Origin: Rhizophagus clarus
Lineage: Eukaryota > Glomeromycota > Glomeromycetes > Glomerales > Glomeraceae
Direction: 5' to 3'
DNA: 64,000 nt
Assembly (NCBI GenBank): GCA_015698045.1
Contig: BLAL01000246.1
Coordinates: 1,116,001 to 1,180,000 of the forward strand
Shown here: in pieces, positions 48,443 through 60,100 of the stretch
Layout: every line of letters starts with the position of its first letter
How positions within the stretch are numbered: the stretch's first letter is position 1
The notes under the pieces: model-generated
The model's database searches: none
Told to the model about the DNA's origin: nothing
What the model saw: only the letters and a program-made list of their open reading frames with translations
Translations under genes and position numbers: made by a program

Positions 48443-49135
48443 ATGAGCAAATTTCATAATAGTAGTACCAATAAGAATTTAGGCTATCAAAAAGGAAGTG
48501 AAGATTCAGATGTAGAATATCCAGGTTTAAGATATAGCGGTGAAAATGAATTCTCTAATAAAATAAATAAGGAAGAATACGAAGAAGAAAGTGAAGAAGT
48601 AGAAGAGGAGGAAGAAAGAGAGGAAGACGCTGATGAGGAAGATAATGATGAGGAAGGTAATGAAGAAGAAGATATTGATGAGGAAGATATTGATGAGGAT
48701 ACCGATACCGAAAATGAAGAATTCAATGATAGTGAGGATGGATCATCAGATAATTGGGATGATAATTGGGATGATAACCCACATTTGGAATTCATCGATT
48801 TAAACAATCAACATGAAATATTTTGGTATTCAAATTCACAAGAAGAACAAGAATGTAATATTAATTCATTTGAAGATTTTCTATTTTCTTTAAATGGTAT
48901 TGAATCATTAAATGATTTAAGAGGATATAGTGATATAAACGAACAAAATAATAGATTTGTTATGTTAGGAGATAGTTTAGCAAGTGGAGGAGCTTACGAA
49001 TATTATAATAATGATGGTAGTTATTATAGTCAACGTGCAGATGGAAGTATCATCAGGAGAGATAAATTTGGAAGGGAACGTATTACACCCCCTGAAGATA
49101 ATCCTAGAATGGGGAGAAGGTATCGCCCTTATTGA
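48443..49135 (+). CDS. highly acidic protein of unknown function
   Basis: Single exon, 230 aa, not recognised. Residues about 45-115 are dominated by Glu and Asp (EEEEEREEDADEEDNDEEG and on). A short tandem DNWDDNWDD ends this stretch. The C-terminal part is less biased and looks ordered: FEDFLFSLNGIESLNDLRGY, then GGAYEYYNNDGSYYSQRADG and SIIRRDKFGRERITPP, ending basic (MGRRYRPY). Normal codon use after the acidic stretch and the conserved-looking C-terminus argue for a real gene. An acidic N-terminus with basic tail would suit a histone- or nucleic-acid-binding protein, but that is speculation. Confidence 0.6.
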   Translation: MSKFHNSSTNKNLGYQKGSEDSDVEYPGLRYSGENEFSNKINKEEYEEESEEVEEEEEREEDADEEDNDEEGNEEEDIDEEDIDEDTDTENEEFNDSEDGSSDNWDDNWDDNPHLEFIDLNNQHEIFWYSNSQEEQECNINSFEDFLFSLNGIESLNDLRGYSDINEQNNRFVMLGDSLASGGAYEYYNNDGSYYSQRADGSIIRRDKFGRERITPPEDNPRMGRRYRPY

Positions 49136-50394
49136 TTTTAATTATTGTACATGGAGTATGCCCTTTTTTTTCAATGATTCGATGTTTCTTTCCCTTGCAA
49201 TGGCAAAAAACATTTTTTTTTTTTGTTGGCAGCCCAAGTTATGACCAAATTTGGTATAATGTAATTTTTGTTAGTATAATAACATAACATATTAGTGGTC
49301 TATATAAATTGGTGTAAAATTGTAAAAATGTACGTCATAAATCACTATAATTGGAAATAATCATGTGACTTTGACAACTTTTGTACGGTAAGAAATTTGA
49401 TCAACTATACATGATCGATCCTTTTTTTGAAACGAATAAAATATTTCCTTTCTTAATTTCTTTTTGAAGTTTATCATTTGACAAGGTTCATCATTTTCAT
49501 TAACGGATTATCGTTAAAAAAGGAAGATTTTTTATGTTTCATACTGTTTTAAGGAAAGGGTGAACTCATAAATGTTTATCGAAATGTGGCGTTAACGATT
49601 CCTTGATAAATCAAATCTTTTTTTTCATCATCGATCATTCCTTTTTTTCATATTTTTAATAATTCTTCTCTAACAACCGACGACAATTTCACGTTTGATC
49701 ATCATTTACAATTTCCTTTTTCTTTATATTCTATCATTTGAACATCTCGGAATAATTCTCATTGTTGTTTAACGGTTAATCAACTTGTACCAATTTGTAA
49801 TCGAACGTGTGAAAAGAGAAATTTCCATCATTTAAAGTTTAAATTTTTTTTCCACTAACCGGATTTTCAAAAAAATGGACCATTCACATCTGAAAAAAAA
49901 AAAAAAAACTTGGCGACGCAGTTTAGATATCGAAAATACGATTAACAGTCGAAAAAAAAAAAAAGATGGAAAATTTCATACGAAGCAAACAAAATCATTG
50001 AATTCATTAATTCTTTTTATGGTTCATAATTTTTATAGTAGTACATTTGCACAAATTGGTTTTTTTTTTTTTTTTTTGGTATCAAACCGAAAATTAAAAA
50101 TAATATTTTTTTTATTTTGTTAACATTAAAAAAAATTGAAAGAAAAAAAAAATGGTATATTACAATAATTACAAGAAAGATTATAAAAAAAAATTAAAAA
50201 ACTGATTAAAACTAATATTTTGGGGGTTTTTTTTTGTGTTTTTAAAATACATATATATACATAAGATATATACATATTTTAAAAAGAAAGTAATTAACTT
50301 TTTAAAATGTTCTTTTTTTTTTTGGAATAATAATAATAATTATAATAATTGGATGATAACAAATAAATAAAATAAATAAATTTTTTTTTGTCTT
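49136..50394. other. gene-free spacer, 1.3 kb
   Basis: 3' side of the acidic gene and of the CaaX F-box gene. Many A-runs and T-runs; the frame at 49875..50123 is built from homopolymers and is not credible. Confidence 0.55.
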
Positions 50395-51311
50395 TTAAGA
50401 TATGACACAATTTCTCTTTCTTTTTAAGAGATGTTGACCACCATCCATAACAATATATTTTAAACCACCAACGTATCTATCTTTTTTCTTCTCTTCAATT
50501 GAAGCCAATAACATAGGAGCCTGTACACGAGCAGTTTTTAAAATTCCAACAATTTCTTGAGTAGGACCATTAAATTTCTTTTCATTCCTACCTTCAAGTT
50601 CAACTTTAGGAATGAAGTTACCATTTTTTTTCTTACGATCATTATTGAATAATTTATAAGACCAAGCACCTTTATCTTCTTCACAATCATCACAAGGAAT
50701 TCTTACGGCACCATTAGTAACAAAAGAGGTTTTAATGAAAGGATGAGAAGAATCCGTATTACTATCAAAAGTGTATATTCTTGTTTCTTTTTGTTCATAA
50801 GGAGAATCCCAAGTAGTATAAATTAATGGTTCGTTTATTGGATTTTCTCGTAATATTCCATCACCTCTTAATTTGAATCCCCATAACCTTTTATTATGTG
50901 GGCCAATCATGCCGGATCGTTGTGATGAATTTTGTTGAAATGTTGCAATTAAAGATTTATTATCTAATGATTTAAATCCAAGATCAAATGTATTATGTAT
51001 TGGAACGAAATCTAAAACGTATCGTGTAATCATTACCTAGTAAAGTAAAAGAAAGGTTAGATAAAGGAAAAGAAGTAAAGAAAAATTTTTTTTTTTTTTT
51101 AAAAAAAAAAAAAAATAATTACCAAAAGTCTTTGATTAGGATTTCGAAAGGCATCATTAAAACGTTTTACTAAAATTTTTCTTATTTCAGTATTCATTGT
51201 ACTAGAAAGTACCAAGAATTTTGTTAATTGTCTTGAAGGTATATGTTTGAATATTTCCAAGATTATTTCATTAGGTAATGATACAGATATTTTCGTTGAT
51301 TTTGATCTCAT
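50395..51311 (-). CDS. F-box protein with C-terminal CaaX box
   Basis: Exons (minus) 51311..51123 and 51036..50395, 276 aa; the frame continues across the intron as RLL-VMITRYVLDF. F-box at about residues 10-45 (VSLPNEIILEIFKHIPSRQL). The rest is a compact beta-rich region: GPHNKRLWGFKLRGDGIL, NGAVRIPCDDCEEDKGAWSY and PMLLASIEEKKKDRYVGGLK. I do not recognise this as a named domain. The protein ends LLKRKRNCVIS: a basic patch followed by Cys-Val-Ile-Ser, a good CaaX prenylation signal (Ser at the end favours farnesyl). That would place an SCF complex at a membrane. The intron carries a T15/A15 run. Confidence 0.78.
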
Positions 51312-54300
51312 TTTTTAGATTTTAATTATTTTTTTAGGCGAAAAAATAAATGATACTTTTTAACTTGATATATATATATATATATTTTTTGAAAAAAAAA
51401 AAATAAATATATTTCCGAGAAATGCGTAATATTTATATATATTTATGTTTTGTGCTTTTGTGTTTGTGTCGTTTGTGCTATAAAAAAAATAAAATCTACA
51501 AATAAGGATAGAGGGACCTTCAAATTTAATTAATGCAATTTATTGAAAGGACAAATATAAAAAATATAGGAATCTGATGTAAGTTTTTTTTTTTTAATAA
51601 TGACGTTTAACGATTGATGAAAGGTCACTCGATTAAAAGGATTGGTTTTTTGTTTATTTTTTTTAAAAAAAAACGTAAGAATATTTTTTTTTTTTTTCTT
51701 TTTTCGTTATTATTATTATTATTATTATTCCTTTTTTTTTTTCGAACTATCAAAGTTCTTTTTAAAAAAAAAGAAAAGGAAAGAAAAAAAAAAAAAATAA
51801 GAAAAAAAGGAATAAAAAAAAAAAATTTATTTTGATTTTTTTTTTGTCTAAAAAAAAAAGGAAAACATCGTCTTTTGAGGGCATAATTTATGTAATTTTT
51901 TTAATTATGAAAAAAAAATTTTTTTTTTTTTTTTTTTTATATATGTGGATAATATAAAATAAAAGTCGGAATATATTGTTCCATAATTAGTCTTAAAATA
52001 ATAATAACGTTAAAAAAACTTTATTTACTTTTTATTTACATTATTTACATTATTATACCATTAAAAGTTTAGCTTAAAAAAGATTGATAAGATAGGCTAG
52101 ACGGTTACACCGGTTAAGAAAAAAATAGATATTGTTTCCAGCAAATTGATTATTACATACTTTTATTTTTTCTATACAAAGTAATCGCATTACCATATTA
52201 GTGAATATTATGGATAGTGAATTAACAGAATCCTTTACATTAAACCCTGAATTTTCTTTTTTAAATAAAATCTGTTTTTAGAATACATTTAAATACAAAT
52301 ACAAAGTAAAATACAAATAACAGTAAATACAAATAAATATACAGTAAAAATACAAATATATACTTTACGGGGTAAACATTCATTAATATTATTAACAACG
52401 TTCAACACATTCAACATTCCGGGAATTACCATTTTTGTCATAATTATACAAATCTTACGTGGCCAAGTACATCGTCGCGTTTTATAATGCTCCTTAATTC
52501 ATTTTTATGTTTGCATGACATGTAAATTAATGTCCACTGTCATAATTATACATTACTAACTTTGGTAAACAACGACTTTTTTCTTTCATTGTAAATATCA
52601 AAGACAATGGGATGATGTAAGAACTTTAAATCATATTATACTTTTGCATTCAAAAAAGCGCTAGGATAAAAGAGAAAATAAAAGATTTAATGAATAAGAT
52701 TGGGATAACAAATGTTACGTATTTTAAAAGAGAAGTGAAAAGTGAAAAATAAATTTAATTCCCTTAATAGGAAATTATGTACGGTTGATGCCGTATGACC
52801 CTGTAGTGATTCCATATGCATTCTAACTTTGATCATAATTGGTTAGACCGTAAATAAAAAGAATGAATTTCTTGTGTTCAATCGAAATAATATTATCTAT
52901 GAGAAGCTGTAACAATTTGTCTTTCTTCTAAGGTGGTTAAGGGAACAATTACAATGTTACCCATTCATTGACGCACTACCCTTGTACTACAAATTGTATA
53001 TGAAACTGAGATGTAAAAATAACCCTGTATCAAGAATCACCCAAAGGAATTTTTAGAATTTCCGTTATTAGATGGATTTTCAAAAGACAATGATATGTTT
53101 TTATTTTTATTTTTATATATTATATGTGTATAATATTTATAATATTATAATATTATTTATTTTTATCTACGTATTTTATTTTCTAGAAAAACCCTTAAAT
53201 ATTCGGGAAATTGTATGCAAATTTTTTTTTTTTTTTTTTTTTATTGCTTGTGTTCTTTAATAATGATATCTTTTAATGAGATTTTATTCCTGCTTTCACT
53301 TAAAAGGAATCAATTCATGAAATGAGAGAAAATGTTTTAAATATGGTTAGAATAATGCAAAATAAAAATGCAAGATATTATTATTTCTCTTTTCTTTTTT
53401 TTTTAAATATATGAAGAATATATAAACAAATAATATGGTTTTTACACTATTTACTATTTATTTGGCATAAATAATTATTTTTTTGGTTAGATTCGAAACA
53501 TAAGTGGGGAAGTTGAACGAATTTTTATGGTTATGATCATCGAACAAAAATATTCATACCTATCAAATGTATTTCTTCTCTTAGATTAATTTAACGCAGG
53601 GTAAGGGTTCATCTTTTCATAGATTTCATGATTTTTATGGATTCAATGGGTTTAATGAGTTCGCATTAATTAAAATACATATATACATAAAATATATATA
53701 CATATATGAAAGAATGCAATTAATTATTCTCGAGTAACAAATTTGATTTACATGGAACCTGCCGATACTTTTACATTTTTTAATAGAAATTAAAAATTTT
53801 TTTTCCTTTTTTTATTTCCTATTTTTAAAGCCTTTTGAATTAATATAACTCATTTATCTTTTACCAAGAATAAAATTCCGATTGTTATCAAAAAGATTAT
53901 CACCCTTGACTTGCAATTAAAATTAATTTCGGTCATTCATCTTTTTTGTTCTAGACTAAATTCAATCAATTATCTTTTTTGTTCTAGATTAGAAATCTGC
54001 CATTAATCTTTTTTTGTTCTAGATTGGAAATCACATGATAAGTACGATGACCAAACCGTTGAAACTATTGACCTGCATATTTGTATATGCAATAAAATAT
54101 TGTTACAATAAAATGCATGTCAAAGATAAAAAAAAAAAAAAAACCACGAATAGGGGATTATTTTACCCCAGTATAATTGACTCAACTCATATTTTGTGAA
54201 TTATGAATAAACCTATCATAACATTGTTGTTGTTTCTGATGTCATCTCTTAAAAGCAATCAAATTAATTGGTTTATATAACAGATTAATTGCAATAAATT

Positions 54301-56017
54301 CTTTGTAATATAACGTCAGAAAATCGTCTATCGTTGTTTTCTAATGGTTTAAACCTGAATAATTACTGAACAAATATTGAAAGATTATAACCTGTCTTCA
54401 GCCTGGGTGAATAATTAGTAACTGTACATCATCTTTATAAATGGTAATAATTAATAATAATCTAAATAATGAACTTCCTTATTTGTCATATTATGTCGTA
54501 AAATAAAAAAAAAAAATAAAGATTCCGATAGGTGAATTGATCCTTTTAGATCGGTTTTTGGATAAAATTTTACGTGATGACAAAGTTATTTTTTTTTCTT
54601 TCTTTTTTTTTCGATCTGAAACATTCCGATCCGGAATTATGTATGTCAATCTAATATTAGAATTAATATTTACTATTTGCTAATTTATTTAGCATATTAA
54701 TAAAGTAATGAACTATGGATGTGTAACAAGTAATGTAAATTAATATTTGTAAAAATAGATTTTCTTTATTAGTGAAGCTCCTTTATAAATTACAATGTCT
54801 TATTTCTCATTTAATTATAATCCTAAAGGGATTAAGAACCTGATCATCTAAAACCGATACTAGAAAAACTGCCTTTTAAGTTATAATCATAAAGGGATTA
54901 AAAAGGGTAGGCAGAACTTGATTGCATATTACCTGAATTAATAAAAGCCGATATTAGAAAATTTGTCACAGGATCAAGATCAAATTCGGTTCAAAAATCA
55001 TGAGTAAATTAGTAGTAATTTTCTATTTATATTTTGTCATACGGTCATAAAGAGCCAGCAAACAATTATTAATATACAGTAATAGCTAACCAATCAATAT
55101 ATTAATACAAATTATTACAATTATTAATAAAATTATCCTAAATATTTCATTTAATCTTTAAATGGACTTGAAAAGGTTTTAAATTTGGGTTATTCTGAAA
55201 AGACTTTTCTTTTAAAGTTTTAAGTCAAATTTAAAGATGACTGTTTTCAGTATATTGAGCATTCAAAGCTCAGGTTGTAAACCCGTCTGTCTGCTTGAAT
55301 CGGATTGAATGGATGATTCAGATTGCAGATAACGTCCTTTTGTTATTATTAAAAGTAAAAAAAAAAAATTTTTTTTAGATAGAATTAAGAAGTAAATATA
55401 ATGAAAGCTATTATAATTATTGACTATATATACCGTATATATTTATGTAAACATATAAAAGATGAGTATAGAATAAAATTTGGATTCTTATAGTGAGAGT
55501 TGTATAACAATTTATCTTTGTTTATCTTTGGCTATTTGAGCAAACTTCCAGAGTTTCAGTTTTCTTTCTCTTCCATAGCCAATATACATTAAAATTAATT
55601 TTTAGGATTTTATATTTTTTTTTTTTTTTGTGAATTTTCTCAATCCTTTTACTACATAATTAGGGTAAATTTAAATCTTACACCCCCGTAAGATACTATT
55701 TCACCTTTATTCCAAAAAAGGATTTTTATATGCTGATCATTTAATTCTGGTTAAAATTAAAATGTATTGCATAATTTAAACTTGTAAAATAGCCAGAAAT
55801 ATATATGCCAAATATCTTATTTATAATATGTTTTTTTAATAATAAATTTATATTTTAAAAAGTATATATTTTTATAAATATAAAAAATTAAATAATATCT
55901 AAAAGTATTTTAAAAAAATATTAAATAGATATTTTAAAAGAAAAGATATAATAAAATCTATAAATAGATTGTTATAAAAAATTATCTCTTTACTAATAAA
56001 TTTTACTTCACTTTTGG
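51312..56017. other. gene-poor region, 4.7 kb
   Basis: No coding region with credible composition on either strand. Open frames here (51614, 53072) consist of homopolymers. It holds many long A-runs and T-runs, for example 51910-51938, and a threefold direct repeat at 53938-54033. The strong homopolymer content may mean degraded repeats. I see no RNA gene. Confidence 0.5.
53938..54033. repeat. threefold imperfect direct repeat, ~33 bp
   Basis: The unit ATCTTTTTTGTTCTAGA followed by TTA or similar occurs three times at a spacing of about 33 bp. Flanks between copies differ slightly. Confidence 0.75.
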
Positions 56018-56042
56018 GTGTTATTACTTGGCGATCCTGTCA
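56018..56042 (+). repeat. single arm of a repeat also found at 63655
   Basis: GTGTTATTACTTGGCGATCC and the next five bases match 63655..63679 with two differences. A second GGCGATCC lies just downstream at 56047. Confidence 0.6.
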
Positions 56043-57169
56043 CTGTGGCGATCCAATATGAATCACGTGATTTTATATGAATTTTTTTTTCTGATATCCA
56101 AATTTAGCCAACATTTTTTCTGGGTTTTTGTTTCTTTTTTTTTAACTTTATAAATATAATATGTATATACATGATTATACTGTAATAAAAATAGACACAA
56201 AATAAAGTGTATATTTGCGATCATTAAGAAAAATTTGCATTTCAATAACATCAGCAATTAACTTTTTTCCTAAGCCAAACAGTTTTTCAAATTTATGTTT
56301 TTTTGAAATAATTCTGGATATTTCACTATTATTGTTACTTGTCATTCTGATGTCTCCCATTTGACTAGTATTAAAACTTGACTGTAATAAAAACTTGATT
56401 AATAACAAATATTTTTTTAATGCTGTTGCATTTAAAGAAAGGACAATAAATTTATTATTTGATATGTCCATTCACTGTAATAGATTTTTATATCAACACT
56501 GATTTATTAAACTAATATGAAATCTTATGGTAAATGTAAAAGTCATTATTTGATAAAAGTGGCAGCATGGATATCTGTGAAATCTGAATATCATATACAT
56601 ATAAAGAAAGTACCATTATTCAAGAGATATATAAAATATGATATTTTTGGATTTGTTAAATACAAGATTTCCCAAACTTCAAGAATAATCAAAGTATTTT
56701 CTAGAAAAGAACCTAAATATACTTATGGAAAATCAAATAAGTTATCAATACATCTCTCTGACTCGTCAAATATCTAAAGTAAGATAATTACTTTAGTAAT
56801 ACATCTATTGACCAACTAACTCAATTATTATATAATTAATAAATTAGCATATGTATACTTGCATTTTCTTTAGAACGTGCATTTTCAAATTCAATTTCTG
56901 TAGCATAGTAACAGAGGCTTAAATTCATTAGCTCCTTCTATTTTTTAATAATATTTAGTATTAGGAATTCATTCAACTGTTTTACTACAAATCTAAAAAT
57001 GGATTTTAGGATATTTTAGGATCCTATTTGTGGTACAGTTTACTTCCAATTCATAAATTCATAATAATCATTTTCTTCTTGATATCTTTCTTCTAACGCA
57101 TCAAATAATTCATATAATGATAGGTTTGAATTTCCAAAAAGTTGTTTTAATGTAACATTTTCGCCTTCA

Positions 57170-57172
57170 TTA
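57170..57172. repeat. target-site duplication, left copy
   Basis: TTA directly outside the left TIR; removal of the element and one TTA restores the MULE reading frame (see findings). Confidence 0.8.
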
Positions 57173-60100
57173 GGCCGGACCAACTCAATTGTTTGTTTAA
57201 CATAACTTAGGCTAGTCAATTAGGAGGGGGGGGATAAAAATAATATATATATGTAAAAATTTTTTATATAATTTATATTTAAAAATGATTAAAATTTACA
57301 ATTTTATTTATAAACGTCCATAAATCTATTGATCATTTCCATTTTTGATACCATATTTATTACAACTAATCAATTTTTACATATTATAAGCCGTTTACCC
57401 ATGCTTACGACGTTTAGAAGCACGTCCATTAGTTTTAATTTCTCCTTTAGTATAAAATTCTTTTCCATTTTCCTGACATCCTTCACATAAAGGATAAATT
57501 TGCTTAAAACGTTCTTTCAAAGACTGAGAAGAAGTTACCAAATCTTCTCTTTCTCCGCAGTAATAACAGATTGGATAATTGCCTGATCTGCGGCTTGAAT
57601 AATACAGTATTTCAATTGGTGAGTTACAACTGATTCAGGTGCGCACAAATACTACTTCTTTCAAATAATAATCATCAGGAAAAATTGGTGCACCGCAAGA
57701 ATATGAATATAAATCCATTGCTTGTTGATAATCTTCTTGTTCCTTACAAGTCAAGGATTTATCACTATACACACAGCGACGTTTTCCACAATCTTTACAA
57801 TTGATATAACCACGGATTTTTGCCACAATCAGAATAGACTTTGGGATAGGCTCTGCATTTGCTTGTGATTGCATGTATGTAGGCCTATACTCTTCGGTAG
57901 TTTCAGTTCCATAAACATTTTGAAAAGTTGCATAATGGTCTGTATTATCTAATTATATTTTATTTTATTTTATTTTTAAAAAAATCATTATTATCCAATT
58001 GATATTAAATAAACAAAATACAGTTGATTACCCTGTGAAGGAATTGGGTCCGGAAGAAAACTCAAGTTATGAAATTCATTTAATGGAAGGCGGATTGGTT
58101 TACAGTATAAACAGGCGGGATTATTGCATTTTTTTATCTTAAAAATGATTATTAATAGATAAAAGTATGAGAGTTAAACATCAAAAAAAATGTTGATGCA
58201 TACCTGGAAGCTATAGGCACGTACACGACAGTGAGTTTTTATAAACTCAACTAATGCAGGATGACGACGTATTTGTGCTTGTGTAGTTTCTTCAATTTTC
58301 AAAGTTGAATCTATATTGAAAATAGACTGCACGAAAAGTAAAAACATTTGTATGAGCAAAAAAAAAAATAAATAAAAAAGTAAGTAAATCTTACTTCAAA
58401 CAATTCAGCAATTTCTTCTTCAGTCGCCAGAATGTGACACTTAAGTTTTTTACTTTTAAATAAAAGTCGTTCTGTTCGATTTTTTAATAAATTCTGAACA
58501 CCTGCTATACTTTCTTTTAACTCAAACTCTAAATCACTATATTCTTGAGCTTTTTTCCGTATGTCATCTAACGTATTTACCATATCAAACAAAGTTTCAG
58601 ATTCAGAGCTCATTTGATCACGCTTGAGTGCAACACCTTGAAGACCTAAATTTAAAGTACTCATAACTCTCTCTGCAGGATTTGTCCAGCTATGATTAGG
58701 AGCTGTACGAAGTGCAACAAGAAAATCAAAATTTCCACGAAAAAATAGACAAATCAATGCAATTTGCACTGAACCATAGGTACACCGATGATCAGGACCT
58801 CCATCAGTATAAAGACATAAGATTGGAGGAAATATTTGATGTTCATACTGGATATTAAGTGCATTTAAAAATTCAGCTGAGTGTCGAATAGCACTGCTTG
58901 GTTCAAAAATTGTATCTTTGTAAGATACAAACACCTGTCCATCATAAAATGATCCAGAAATATCATTAGGAATTGAAATAAAAAATGTGACAGATGGTGT
59001 TAAAGAAAGCTTAGTGAAATCATGATCTGCAGCAGCCAAAATGCTGTCTTGAGCAACCATAGAACGCCGATTTCGTACTCCTGTGGAAACTGCAATATCT
59101 TCTCCAATAGGAATTTTATGTTTATCATCTGCAGATATTAAACAAGTCCATTGATGGTATTGAATGCAGAATTCTCTAAGGTATCGGAAAAGTGCAGCAC
59201 AATAATGGGCATCATCACTATTTTTCCGAAGCAACTGACTTTGCACTTTAAATTTCACATTAAATCGACCAGTATTATATATTGATCGTGTTGTAGTAGC
59301 ATTTGTAGGGCAAAACTGAAGGCGGATCCACTCTTCAGATGGAATGTAAATATCAGAAGGAAGGGTATTATTATGGATAATACTCAGCCTTTCAATTATA
59401 ATTTCATGAAGATCACGGACAGATATAGCCAATGGCATATATAAAACAGTTTCATGACGCCTTTCATCTACTGAAAGCAAATTCTTTAAAGTGAATAAAT
59501 AAGTTAATAATTTATAATTAAATTATAAAAAGTAAGTGCAAACTTTTATACCTGCTCATTAAAGTAAGCTTCCAACTCATTCCAAAACACATTAAATTTT
59601 GTCCCATTAAATCCATTATTTGTTCACAAATCAAATATAATATTAGGATCTGCTAAAGTTAGCATTAATCGTAGTCTCTCTTCTACATCACGAGAGATGG
59701 CATTTGAAGTTACAGAAGCATCACCAGTGAAATCAAAATAAAGCATTCGTAAAATTGCCGGTGAAACTTTTTTAATGTAAGAATACTAAAAATTATAATA
59801 ATGATTAAAAATATAAATCATTAATTTAATAAAAAAAAATATGAACTAAAAAGATAAAGCGAATATCAATCATTATTGTATTATTATTGCCTTATTTAGC
59901 ACATTCTTTCGCATCTGCCGTGTAAAATAGTGAGGTAATTCTTCGTGAATCCTAGCCAGCATACGTGCTTTCAAAGTTTCATGCTCATCATCAAAAGCCT
60001 CAATCTCCGGAATTCTCCATACATAGTTAATAGTTCCTAAATAATTGCCTTGATGGTATCTAAAAATAATTATTTATTATTATTTTATTGAAAAACATGG

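Noticed and set aside
48487..48807. 106-codon Ser-rich minus-strand frame
   Set aside because: Antisense of the Glu/Asp codons of the acidic gene.
51614..51835. Lys/Phe-rich frame
   Set aside because: Built from A-runs and T-runs.
56517..56777. 86-codon plus-strand frame
   Set aside because: Antisense to the decayed MULE C-terminal region, with no recognisable protein signature of its own.
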